From Argentina anserina (Eukaryota; Streptophyta; Magnoliopsida; Rosales; Rosaceae), in assembly GCF_933775445.1 (NCBI RefSeq), contig NC_065875.1, positions 4,105,001 to 4,169,000 on the forward strand: DNA of 64,000 nt. Direction: 5' to 3'. The notes beneath the pieces are model-generated. The model saw only the letters and a program-made list of their open reading frames with translations. It had not been told where the DNA came from and did no database searches. This document shows, in pieces, positions 32,207-43,799 of this stretch (its first letter is position 1; every line of letters begins with the position of its first letter). Position numbers and translations under genes: made by a program.

Positions 32207-33519
32207 TAATTAGGGCACAAAAGAAAATAATCATAAATATACGAGAACAAGAAGTCATTTTCTATTCATAATATTTTAGTTTCTCAATCTAGGATTAGCA
32301 GAAAGAAAAAGCCTCAATAGTTTCCTCAGTCTCTCACTAATTTGGGAATAAAACGACTCTAAGCTCTCAAGCCAAACGACAACATCTTGGTTCCAAATTC
32401 ATATTCGTACAAGCTATTGAGGCCTCAAGTTTCATATTTTATAGCTATTGTATTGTTCTCATATAGTTGTTTTAACATGTTTATATTATATGATTCTTAA
32501 ATGTTATTACGTAGTGTAATTTATTTATTCTCTATGCAACATTTAATACATATTGCTTTGTAATATTTGTGAAATAAAAAAATCATTTTTATTTTTCTAA
32601 TAGCTTATCTTAATTTTTGTCTTAAGCCTCATTTAGTCATGTGATCGGTTCGATTACTCGAGATCAATATTAACCATGTAAGCATCGTTAGTAGTATAAA
32701 GCAAGAGGGTATCGTTCACAAACCGGGGATCCAACCAGGGTAAAAAATCACAAACATTTAACAACGAATTCATAAGAGTTTAAAAGATTTGAGATATATT
32801 TTGGATCAAACAGAAAATAAACGTAAACTAATATATACATGTGATCAACCAACCAACACATAAGTAATTACCAAACAAATAACATAAGAATAAAGGGAAC
32901 GAAATCTAATCTCATTTAAGTTCATGCCGTAAAGTTCATTATACATCCTAAAATCGGTAATGTAGTTAAGTTCCTCCCAAGGTTCCTAACTCAATGACAC
33001 TTTAACACATTCGAACTCAGCCCCAGCCTCATTCGAAATCTAACATACCAATTCATCATGCAATTACGTATCACATAAAGAAATTAACATATTCAAAGGC
33101 ACAAGTCTAATCAATCCTAGGCAATAACCGGTGAACGTGACAAAAAACAAATAATTAATCAACTCCCAAGTATCAAAATTATTTATAACTTTGGATTATT
33201 ACACATGCAACGTCAACTTCCGGATATCAATCACACACGTAAGTAAGAACACATCGAAAATCATTTAAATAAATAAACAGAAACTCATGGCATAAAACCT
33301 AAAATCATTGAATAAAAATCGAAATCTTTAATTCATCATGTCATTCGAAAATTACAAATATGTCATAGACAAGAATAAAAATAACTTTAACAAAACCTAA
33401 ACATAAATCATCCAAGAACAAAAACATAAAAACACAAAAACTAAACATGAAGATCATAGGGTTACACTTTATAATTCTCCTCCCAAGGTTCCTTACAAAG
33501 GTAGCACGCAATCTTCAAG

Positions 33520-36415
33520 TGTAATAACCCGAAATTTCGGAACTAATTATCGAGTAATTTCAATTTTTTAAATTTGTGAAATTACTTCAATATGACAATT
33601 GGTGGTTCGCGACTTTTCGAAATGAAAACGAAAACGTTCTCGGAACGTTTAATTAGAAAAACGTTATGTTTCCGTAACGTATATATCGACTTTTATTTCG
33701 TCGCTCGGTTGCGAAAACTTCCTTCACGAAAGTTGTAGGGCTCGTCGATACGAGTTCGTGGACGCATCACGCGTTTGAATCGGACGTCGGACGTGAAAGT
33801 TATTAACGATAGAAGTTAATTTCCGATTTAGAAAGGGGTATAAAAGGAAAACTTATCAGTTTAGGGTTTCCAAAATTGGAAACCCCCTTCTCTCTCTCCA
33901 AACCGCGCCTCCCTCGAGCTCTCTCTCCCTCCGAATGACCCCGTCGGCGATCTCGCCCTTCAGCCCTCCGTGGCTCGCACCGCCTAGCTCAGAAGGATCG
34001 CGCGACCTTCCTATCCAAACCCCGAGCTCGCGACGCTCTAGCTCGCCGCCGAGACCCTTCTCTCTCTCCCCGAGCCTTTCTCTGCATCGCACCGCGATCT
34101 CCGCCTCCAAGCCGCCGTGTCTTTCACCGCCGGTCCCTGGAGCACCGCATGACCCTCCGCTACAACCCTCAAGCTCACTGAGCCCCGCACCCGCTCGCCA
34201 CTGCTCGAATCGACGTCGCCGGTCTCTCGCATCACCGACGACGAATCGAAACCTCCACCATTCGATTTAGGTAAGGATTGATGAAATTGATTGTTGTGTG
34301 TGATTGTGTGATGTTTGGGATTGATTGGGAGGATTGTGGATCGATTGGGAGGATTTTTGGAGGAGGATCGGAGCTGTAGATGGAGAATGGAACATCGCCG
34401 CTTAGGCGGCGCGTGTGAGTGCGTGAGGAGGTCTGGAGGTGGCCTTGGGCCGTGCAGGGGCGGAGGAGAAGGAGAGGGGGAGAAATGGGGCGGCGGTGGC
34501 GTGATACGCGCCTTGTTTGGTGTCGGCGCGTGTGCCCCACGCGCGGCCTGCCGGAGGTGGCGCGTGTACCGCACGTGCGGCGGCGCGTGCACAGTAATTT
34601 CAAATAGTAAATGGTAAAATTTATTTGTATGACGGTGAATGTAAAAAGGTGATTTACGTACGGTAAATGTAAATTTTATTTTTACGTACTGTAAATGTAA
34701 ATGTAAATTACATTCAGTAAATGTAAAAAGGAATTTTAGAAGGGTAATTCAGTAATTATTATTTACTGAGACAGTATGTACATTTTAAATAGTATTTATA
34801 CGTATGGAAATACATAAATAGTATGTACTCGTACAGAGATGCGTAATGGATGGGCATTTGTACAGTAATACATGAATAGTAAATACGTGAATAGTACTCA
34901 GTGAACAGTAAATTCGTAAAACCAGAAATTGCTGAACAGTAACAGATTATTACTGTTTTGGTATTTAAAGGTTTACGAAACGTTTCTAAATTATTTTCTT
35001 ATTTTTTCAAGATGACGAATAAATCAAGGAAAAGAATTATCTTCGGAAATTGTGGAATTACGCTCGAGTCGATAAGGTGAGTAAAATCTCACATATTTAC
35101 GAATCTACCCTTGCGGAGATTCAAGATTTTGCAAGAGTTTTAAATATTGAAATACGACATGATAATGGAATATATATATATTTGTATAAATGGTAAATAA
35201 ATACATATATATATAGTTTGCTATATTATATACTGTTATGAATTCATTGTGAATATGATCACAGTGGTGATGAGAATTATATATTGAGCATGTGATGCGA
35301 TTTGTACAAATAATGAGTAAATTATTGTACGTGGTTTTAACGTTAAAAATTGTTAAAACGTTTTGTCTTCGGACGTGTTTATGAAATATGACATGTATAT
35401 AATAAAGTGGATTATATATATATATATTGTATAAATGGTAAATAGGTACATATATATATAGTTTGCTATATTATATACTGTTAGAATTCATTTGTGAATA
35501 TGATCACGGTGGTGATGAGAATTATATATTGAGCATGTTGATGCGATTTGTACAAATAATGAGTAGATTATTGTACGTGTTTATGTCTTCGGACCAGTCT
35601 TCGGACGTGTTTGGCATGTCGGAACCTAGCCTTTGGCCGGACGAAAGTTACGATACAGTTAGAGCTCTAGTCTGTCTGCCGGAGTACTGCATGTGAGGTA
35701 ACAGATGGGTTATCGGCTCATGAGTACTCATATTTTTGGACGTTGGGTAGCGAGGAGGTTGCCCAATGTCGGCGGTGTACTACTTGAGGGGTAACAGAGG
35801 TGTACCAGTGCTCATTAGTACCCGTATTATAAATGCATTTAGGTAAACAGAGGGGTTGCCCAATTTCTCATGAGTACTTTGATTTTCATATTTTTGGGAC
35901 AACCAGATGGGCCGTCCATTGACTCATGAGTGCATTTATATTTGTTGTTTTGTGGATTGTCGTATATATTGAGATGCGAATTATAATTGTTTTATTTTAC
36001 TCATACGAGCTGTAAAACTTACCGGGTTTGTGTTTACAATCCCGGTGTACCAATTCAATGGTGTAGGGGATACTACTGCAGGTGTCGATTAGTGGGAATC
36101 GAAGGACAACTCTAGGGACTCGAAGTCGTTCATTATCCTGCTTGTGGTGAGGTTTCTATTATGGGTTTGTGTGAGGACTTGTGAGGATTTATTTGTGGGT
36201 TATCTGAGAGATTGTGAGGATTATTACATTTCCATTTTTATGTAATATTGAATTATAAATTTGGTTTGTAATAATTGGTTTGTCTGAGTTGTATTGAGAA
36301 CTCAGTAATGATCCGCTGTGGCATTTAAAATGATTTCGATTCATTGAGATTGTTTTGGTGTTTCACGACTTTGAAATATTTGAGTTTTTATACTCGAAAT
36401 TTTGGGGTCGTTACA
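33520..36415 (+). mobile_element. Solo LTR, 2.9 kb, TSD TCAAG
   Basis: Starts TGTAATAACCCGAAATTTCG and ends CGAAATTTTGGGGTCGTTACA, so the termini are short inverted repeats with TG...CA ends. TCAAG flanks it exactly at 33515-33519 and 36416-36420. No internal domains, PBS or second LTR are present, so it is a recombined solo LTR of a large Gypsy family with TGTAAC-type LTR ends. A TATAAAAGG box at about 33839 and a GC-rich transcript-like segment (33900-34580) fit the LTR promoter and R region. Frames inside it are not genes. Confidence 0.9.
35165..35590 (+). repeat. 245-bp tandem duplication inside the solo LTR
   Basis: GTTTGCTATATTATATACTG at 35216 recurs at 35461. Flanking blocks (GTATAAATGGTAAATA, GAGAATTATATATTGAGCAT, TTTGTACAAATAATGAGTA) recur with the same spacing and a few substitutions. 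Confidence 0.88.
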
Positions 36416-37664
36416 TCAAGAGTATAGTATCCTAGGCTCCCAAGCATTGGACAGAAAATATGGTGAATGGTGGTGAATTCGGATTCTATGGTTCTTGGTG
36501 AATTAAAGTGTTTGGGCAAAGCTTTAGCTATACTTGTGTGCAAGGTTGATGATCATTTTCTGTGAAAATGAGGTGCTATATATAGAGGAAGAAACCCAAG
36601 TGAGGCTGGCCACAAAGTCCACAAAGTTGAAACCAAATTGGTTGAGGTTTCCAAGATTTTCTCAATTCGGCAGATATGACATTTGTGCCTTGTTCTGACC
36701 ATAACTTTCTCTAGAAAATAGATATTGAGCTGATTCCAATGACATTTGAAAATAGACTCACATAGCTTTGCATCCATATATCATTGTGAGCTGTCTAGGG
36801 GAGCCCGTCAAAGTTGGATGACCTGCACTGCCAGAATTCTGATTTCTATAAGGATTGGACATTAATTGCATATATTCTTCCTCCTTTAATGCTGATTTCT
36901 TTTACACAAATTTCTTCCTTTGAATTAGGGAGCCAGCAAGAATCTTAATTGTTGCAGCCATGTTTGATTTTTGTTACTTCTTCTCATTAATTTGCTGCAT
37001 GCCTTCTTTGATATTCTTTGGTGTATGAATTTATGGTGATTCTGATATATATATTCATGCCTCTATACATAGAAGAAACAAGGTCCCAACTTTCCCTCAC
37101 AGCCCTTGGATCAAGAGCAAATAATGGCTGAGATAATTCCGCCTAGTTCACTGGACCTCCGAGTAATGATTCGGTCATATCTCCTTGTATGAATAAGATA
37201 TTAATTTGATTCCAAATCCTACAGAAACTAGACTCACACAGCTTTCTATCCATAAATTCTAATTCGATCGGAGCTATCCAGGAGACCCCGTCGAAGTTGG
37301 ACTACGAATCTTGATAGTATTTTGATTCTTGCATGGATTGGGCTTTTAAGTGCATATCTTCTTCTCTTTCCTTGTGGAACTAGAATTGATTTCCTTCTCC
37401 AACATGGATTTATATTTCCTAATAAGAATAAGTACGTTAGAAACAAAGAAATAGGAAAGGATAAATCCTACTCGAACAAGGAATCATATCTCAACAAGGA
37501 CTCTTAACACTTAGTACGATTTCATCATCAATTCACTCATAATCGATATAAACTCTACCTAGACAATTATTCATATAAAAAAATTAAAACATACTAAATA
37601 AGAGGTAACAAAGAGTAAGAATATGGCATAAACGCATTAAGAACGTCACACTTTGTGCTCATAT

Positions 37665-38880
37665 TATTATGGGACGACAATGTATGGAAGAGACATAGAG
37701 ATGAATAAAAGGTGATTTGACATGGAAGTAAAAACATTTTCTTTAATTTTTTAAGCCTCTAAAACCAGTCATACTCACTCATTATTTCTAGTTCCGCCCC
37801 TGCTTTGTGTAGTGAGTTGTTTCAAGATACGCAGCTTTGGACCGCGTTAGTTATGTGACTTATGTCATAAGATGGTTCCATGGTAATTGCAGATGGTTCA
37901 AGTTCTTTGGTGGCAAGGACTATTGAGAGGTCCCAGAGAGCAAGAAGAAAGAGGAAGGGAGGAGGAGTAGAGAAAGGCAAGGTGTTAATCTAGGTTTAAA
38001 TAAAAATAAAAATTCATTTTTCTTTTCAAATTGACTAATAGAGGAAGACAATAATTGTCTTTCAATTACATGTCACGTGTGTCACCCGTGCTTGGCATGC
38101 CATCATTTTAAATAAGCATTAACAGAAATTGGACAGAAGTATCATATGTGGAAATAACATGTTGATTTTTCTCTTGTTAATATTGCATCTAAATAAGAGT
38201 TAGGTATATATGTCCTAGTTCTCATATATATGAGAGTTATTTTAATTGGAAGTATTGAATAAACGACATAAAATATTTGGTAATGTATACATATTATATT
38301 ATGTAGAAGGAATGTATTAAATTAAAAAAAATATATGATAAATTAATTAATTTTTTTAATTGAGCTATGTAGATTGCTGAAAGAGCTTTGAAAATGGAGT
38401 GAGCTCTGCTTTGCTATGATTTTCGGCCTCCGTGCTCCATGAGGCTATAGAAACTAGTTATAGATGTTAGTATGGGAATGCTCCTATGAGAGTCACCCTT
38501 TGATGTCCTCTCTTTAATGTATCCTTATTGATAAATAAATATGAATTTCAATAAATAAAACGATAATGTAAAGTTATAATAGAGTCTGATGCAGCTCTTA
38601 TTTTTCGTGAAAAGCTGAACATACTCTTTAAAATAGTAAACAAAATAATAATATAGAATCTGATAAAAAAAACTTAAATAGCCGGAGATTTAACTAATAA
38701 TGCTTTTCTTAATTAGAAGATGACGATCTCTTATTGTTACTAAACAAATAAAACTATTGCACAATTGCAAATGTTTATCTTCTAATTAGAAGATGACAAT
38801 TTCTCTTATTGTTCCTAATCTAAATAACATAACTTTCCATCAACATTATTTGGTTACATGAAAACATGATCAATTAATTG
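37665..38880. other. Intergenic, nothing recognised
   Basis: AT-rich with no coding frame. GAAGATGACGATCTCTTATTG near 38718 is repeated as GAAGATGACAATTTCTCTTATTG near 38790. Confidence 0.45.
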
Positions 38881-38881
38881 A

Positions 38882-39277
38882 TCATTTTGACCAAGAATAA
38901 CAAAAAAGAGCATGAGCATCGAAGTTGTGCATGCATGGCCCTGGTGGAGTAATGATCCACGAACAATTTTTACACGTATCTTTGTTGTGATCAAATATTT
39001 TATACCAGTGAAGATTACCTGTCCACTCAAAACTGCATGTGAATTTTGTATCGATAACAAAGTGATGTCGAAAACTGAATTCAAAGGAGGCATGAAGGGG
39101 GAGGACTCGGACACCTAGATCATCGTCTCTGGAATAACAATGAGCATTAAGGACCAAATCTCTACCCAACTCATTAGCAATTGTAACATGGATTTTGCTA
39201 AAGTATGAAGCTGCACAGGTACTTAGGAATAAGTAAATCAGTGCTAGAAGAACACAAATCCTAATGCACGAAGCCAT
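38882..39277 (-). CDS. S-protein homologue (SPH), intact secreted protein
   Basis: 131 residues, intronless, start ATG at 39277. A signal peptide of about 23 residues (ICVLLALIYLFLSTCAAS) is followed by an S1-family domain: VTIANELG, NAHCYSRDDDLGVRVL, FEFSFRHHF, FTCSFEW, then CKNCSW, PPGPC and FCYSW near the C-terminus. Six cysteines sit at family positions. The protein should be secreted to the apoplast as a small disulphide-bonded beta-sandwich. Poppy PrsS, a relative, signals self-incompatibility, but most SPH genes in self-compatible and unrelated plants have no defined role, so none is assigned. It stands apart from other genes, flanked by AT-rich DNA and repeats. Confidence 0.9.
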   Translation of the reverse strand: MASCIRICVLLALIYLFLSTCAASYFSKIHVTIANELGRDLVLNAHCYSRDDDLGVRVLPLHASFEFSFRHHFVIDTKFTCSFEWTGNLHWYKIFDHNKDTCKNCSWIITPPGPCMHNFDAHALFCYSWSK

Positions 39278-40335
39278 ATTTGTCTTAGAAGCAGTCGCTT
39301 CCTCTTATCTAGAGGATTGCACATTCAATATATATTTTACCACTCATTTAGTACATTTGTTTAATAAAATATATTTTTGATGAGGTTCATTGCAACAAGA
39401 GTGTTATGAACGTAGATTTTTTGCAGGAGATTCATATAGGCCTTTAATTAGTTACTATATATATTAATAAGGACCAATTAAATGGTCATTGGATCAGTTA
39501 TATTACATCATCCTATATATGGATGTACAATAATGTTGATAATGTTAGTTTTTTGACCAAGGAAGTTATTGTATATCTACATTCTACAGTAGGGTATTCT
39601 AGTTTTTTAATAAATGAAGAACTTAATTATAGGGTAAACAAAGAGATTGGTTAGGGTGGCAATAGCCGCACCCTATAAAATATCACAATTCATGCTTTTA
39701 TTTTATTGTCGGATAATCCATAGATATGTAACATTGCAATTTGAACTCATCGGAGAATCTTATATAGACTAGCCTTCCTACATGCGCGTGCGGAAGGACG
39801 TGGTCTCGCGTGCATAATGTTTGTTTCATATTCGGCTTCCGCATATTTGGTGCCCGCTAGCAATTCAGTTGAGAACAATGGTGAAGGTGTGTTCTAGTTT
39901 TCATCTCCCATGTTTTTAATCTTTTCTCATTTTTCTATTTTGTTTTTCAGTTACACTAGATTAACTCTTGTAAATATTATTTATTTGTTCCTATTATTTC
40001 TTTAACATGGGCATTCTAAGAATTAATTAATTTTTTGTGAAATTGTTGACATCAAGTGCGACTTTTCAATTATAATTGTGGAGATATGACATACATGTCA
40101 CTTGGTTAGGGCCTAGGGCCTAGGGCCTGAAAAGAAATAGGAGCTTTTTTACATGTAAATATAAAATTGAAATGTAATTAATTAATAGGTTCAATATAAC
40201 TCTTTCTTCCCATATTCTTCATTTATTTATTGAAAAATTTAATAGGTACTCCAATTACCAGATTTTGTGGGCTAAATCATGAATTTAATAGGTATTTCAT
40301 TTATTTATTGTTTTTTCTATTTTTATAAATCTAAT
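39278..40335. other. Intergenic, nothing recognised
   Basis: AT-rich. A short GGGCCTA triplet repeat lies at about 40109-40130. No gene found. Confidence 0.5.
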
Positions 40336-40345
40336 TTAATATTCG

Positions 40346-41389
40346 ACTTTTTTTTTGAATGAAACAAAAAAATATTGAGAACAACTAGGCCAAAAAGCCA
40401 CTGAGGTCATTAGGAATAGTCTCATACCAATGATAAGAACATTAGACTGGAAAGCCAAATTAGCAAGTTTATGAGCTAAAGTATTGGCATCACGCGAAAT
40501 GTGAGAAATCATAGAAGACTGTAAAGAAACTAATAAAGACCTAATGTCCCCAATAACTGCACCAAGAGCCGAATCATCATCCTCACTCTGAATTGCCTTC
40601 ACTACCATCAAACAATCCGACTCAAAAGATAAAGGAGCCAAACTAAACTCGACCCCTAACTACATTGCTGCACGACCAACCATAACCTCAACCATCTCCG
40701 CCTCTGTGACATGACTAACCGGAAAACACACACCACCCACCACAGAGGACTCTGCATCCCAGTTCACAACCCCAACTCCTCCTGTCTAACTAACCCGATC
40801 AAAAGCTCCGTCTAAGTTAGCTTTGAGCCAGCCCAACGACAGAGGCACCCACGGTCGGACCACGTGGCCTTGGACCCGAGCAAGAGGCCGACATATCTTC
40901 TGTAAACCCATAAAACTATGAATCTGGTAAAAGAGCTGAGAACAAGAAAGTTGTTCTCATTCCTCTCGTTCCAACCCCACTAAATCACAAAAAGAAGGAG
41001 ATCAAAACTCTCTTTATTAAGCATCACAAAACACGCTGCTATGCAGTCAATCAAAGACATTGGGTGCACTAGAACTATAAACACACACCTCAACTCAGGA
41101 AAACTTTTCAACAGTTCCTTATAAACCAACAATCCCTATAAATATGCTCCAACATCTCATTCTCCTCATTACAAAACATACAACTCTGATCAATATACAC
41201 CCTCCTAGGACGTAAAGCTACAACAGTAGGCAATATAGAGGAACATACTCTCCACACATGCACTTTTGCCTTCCCTGGGATCCTAGTGAACCACACCTTC
41301 TTCCAAAACCCTGAATCAACAGTTTCAACAGAACCAGTATCATTGCTCAACTGTCAAGCTAAAATATTGGCTGATTTCGTTGAAAACCT
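40346..41389 (-). pseudogene. LINE remnant: zinc-binding RT tail and RNase H, truncated
   Basis: Minus strand. From 41350 a zf-RVT-type segment reads GFWKKVWFTRIPGKAKVHVW, CMFCNEENEMLEHI and DCWF. Further down, WLKANLDGAFD (about 40830) and FESDCLMVVKAI with ISRDANTLAHKLANLA (40641-40440) are the RNase H domain of plant non-LTR retrotransposons. Stops and frame changes interrupt it. A T run at about 40350 reads as a poly-A tail on this strand, marking the 3' end. The upstream part, including the reverse-transcriptase core, is missing: the Copia LTR at 41390 cuts it off, and it does not resume after that array. Confidence 0.78.
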
Positions 41390-42389
41390 TGTTGGAAAAT
41401 GGTTGGAAAAACCATTTAAAATCAAATTTTAATTGATTAATTAAATTAAGTTAAACTTATAATTAATCAAAGATGAACATAGATTTGAGTTCTCCATAAT
41501 GAGGGCTACAAGATCATATGTTTGTTTGTGTAATTTGGTTTGTGGGTGAATAAGAAATTATCATTCAAAGATGGCTACTTAGAATGAGGGAAATGTAATT
41601 GTCCCGCATTGGAAAAGAGAAGTGTTGAAAAGCCTTTATATAAAATCCATTTTGTATGGATTGTAAAGTGTGTAAGTCCCCTTATACCCTCTCGCGCACG
41701 CGCAGGAGGGGGTGCAAATCCTAGGTCGCAAGGGAAACCCGTGCGACCTGCGGACACGAATGCAACACCGAATTGAGGGTCGGAACGCAGATTCTTTTTA
41801 CATTTCCGAAAATTCAGTTTTGACTTTTCAAATTCTCTTGACTGTTCAAATTCTTCTTTTGTAACAACTGAGTTATTGTGTGTTATGGAGAATCATAACA
41901 GAATTGAAATCAATGTTTGTAACATATGTAACTCATATATGTTATGATTTTTTGATTTCTATAACAGCCATCTTATTAACCATCTTATTAATTGCTTATT
42001 GCAAATCCTCACAGTATAAATAGCCACAATCCTTTCATTGTAAGATTATCCCATTCGAAACACATTTCTCTCCCACTCTCAAAGTTCTTAGTTCTTCTCT
42101 GGTGATAGATAGAGGTATCTTTCGAGTTCGTTGAGGGTTCTAGTTAGTAGTGCAACTTTCTAGAATTGTTTAGTCGTTATATCCTGGGAGACAAGCGCCA
42201 AACATCCTTGCACCGGTAGAGGAGGCGTAAACGTCTTAAGGACAGTGTGGTATCACACACGTCTCGACTATCTTCCATCACAAATCGTTCGGTATTTTTG
42301 TTGAATTTCTTTTCGTGTTCTTCATTTCTGATTATTTATAATTCAGCTTATTAAATTATATATGCAATATATCACTGTTTCTTACAACA
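41390..42389 (+). repeat. Copia LTR 1 (1000 bp)
   Basis: Begins TGTTGGAAAATGG and ends TTACAACA. It is nearly identical to the LTR at 46781-47780 and more distant from the solo LTR at 50822-51773; the three alignments define the borders. A TATAAATAG box at about 42015 and a downstream CT-rich start region lie in the right half. Confidence 0.9.
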
Positions 42390-42497
42390 ATCTTAAGACG
42401 TTTAATTTTGATATTGCTTATATAATTTGTATTCGATATTTATCTGAATCTTTTCAAGTAAACTTACACCTTGTGTGTGTGCTTCAGTTTCTAAAAA

Positions 42498-43526
42498 ATG
42501 ACTAACGGAGAAAATTCTGGAAATGGCAAGGGACTTTTGGTGCCAACTGTGCCTACTGCTCCCGTTGTACCTGTCTCAGTATCCCATGGGGAAAAACCTG
42601 AGAAGTTCAACGGTTTGCATTTCAAGAGGTGGCAACAAAAGATTATGTTTTATCTGACCACTCTGAATCTGGCAAGATTTTTGACGGAGAATGCTCCTGA
42701 GTTAAAGGAAGATGACCATGGCGATCAAGCAAAGATTGCTGCTGTGAATGCATGGAATAATTCTGACTACTTATGTAGGAATTATATCATGAATGGTCTA
42801 GCCGACTCATTGTACAATGTGTACATTAGCATGGGAACGGCAAAGGAGCTATGGGAATCCTTGGAGAAAAAATATAAAACCGAGGATGCCGGCGCCAAGA
42901 AGTTTATCTTGGGCCGGTTCCTTGATTATAAAATGGTGGATTCCAAAACTGTGATGAGTCAATTCTCTGAGATTCAGCTAATCCTGCATGAGATTCACGC
43001 TGAAGGAATGCAACTAGGTGAAAGTTTTCAAGTGGCATGTGCTATTGATAAGTTACCACCTGCTTGGAATGACTTCAAGAATTATTTGAAGCACAAGCGA
43101 AAGGAAATGACCATGGAGGATCTAGAGGTTAGACTTCGCATTGAGGAAGACAACCGAGGATCCGAAAAGAAAGCATGGATCAATGATGTCTCTGTCAAGG
43201 CAAACATGATGGAACATGGTCAAGGTTCCAAAAACAAGAAAGGCAAGTATCATGGGTCCAAACTGGGGCCGAAAAGAGGCATCTCCAAGAAGCCAAGGTT
43301 TGAAGGCAAGTGCTACAACTGTGACAAGACTGGTCACAACTCTGTGGACTGCAACAAACTAAAGAGGAACAAAAAGAGAGAGGCAAACCTGATTGAAGCC
43401 GTCACTCAGGAGGTTGCAGACATGAACCTCTGTTGTATGATATCAGATGATAGCATGAAAAAATTCAGTGATTATGACTGGGGACTAAATGACTTAGAGC
43501 TATGGTATGACCAAGCCAAGTTTTAG
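42498..43526 (+). CDS. Copia gag (copy 1)
   Basis: 342 codons. It contains a UBN2/gag-type capsid region ([14 protein letters not shown] near residue 35) and one CCHC knuckle, [14 protein letters not shown] (about residue 273), that binds RNA. It ends where the protease would be expected: [10 protein letters not shown] then stop, without a D-S/T-G-A motif. Gag forms the cytoplasmic particle. This frame is complete and could be made even though pol is broken, so the element may persist by using proteins of a relative. Confidence 0.88.
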   Translation: MTNGENSGNGKGLLVPTVPTAPVVPVSVSHGEKPEKFNGLHFKRWQQKIMFYLTTLNLARFLTENAPELKEDDHGDQAKIAAVNAWNNSDYLCRNYIMNGLADSLYNVYISMGTAKELWESLEKKYKTEDAGAKKFILGRFLDYKMVDSKTVMSQFSEIQLILHEIHAEGMQLGESFQVACAIDKLPPAWNDFKNYLKHKRKEMTMEDLEVRLRIEEDNRGSEKKAWINDVSVKANMMEHGQGSKNKKGKYHGSKLGPKRGISKKPRFEGKCYNCDKTGHNSVDCNKLKRNKKREANLIEAVTQEVADMNLCCMISDDSMKKFSDYDWGLNDLELWYDQAKF

Positions 43527-43799
43527 GATTGATCTGTAGAACAGAACTGAAATTATCGAATAAATTGATGTATGTTCTTAAGGGTTTTATGAGTATAAAA
43601 CTCCGTGTTGACAAATGTGTTTTGTCTGAAATTGACATAGAGCCATGGGTGGTGGATTGTTTATTGTCAAAAACTAGTTATTACACCTATATGAGTCTTC
43701 CTAATTTATGGTAGTGAAGAATATAGTATATGTCAATTAACATGCACAAGTGTGAACTTGTGTAGAGACAAAACTGATTAGATCATCTTCCAAAGTATT

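Larger units (their letters stand above)
32640..37664 (-). mobile_element. Host LTR-like block split by a nested solo LTR
   Basis: The sequence on each side of the nested element (32640-33519 and 36421-37664) is AT-rich and non-coding. The right end carries AAGAACGTCACACTTTGTG and CTCATAT, similar to the LTR end at 970-994. A minus-strand TATA-like box (complement of CTATATATAG near 36580) fits LTR promoter layout. I take it as a Gypsy LTR of about 2.1 kb into which another LTR inserted. Left boundary uncertain. Confidence 0.4.

Noticed and set aside
34038..34617. Overlapping GC-rich frames of 100-184 codons
   Set aside because: They lie within the solo LTR with TSD TCAAG, on both strands, and have no domain.
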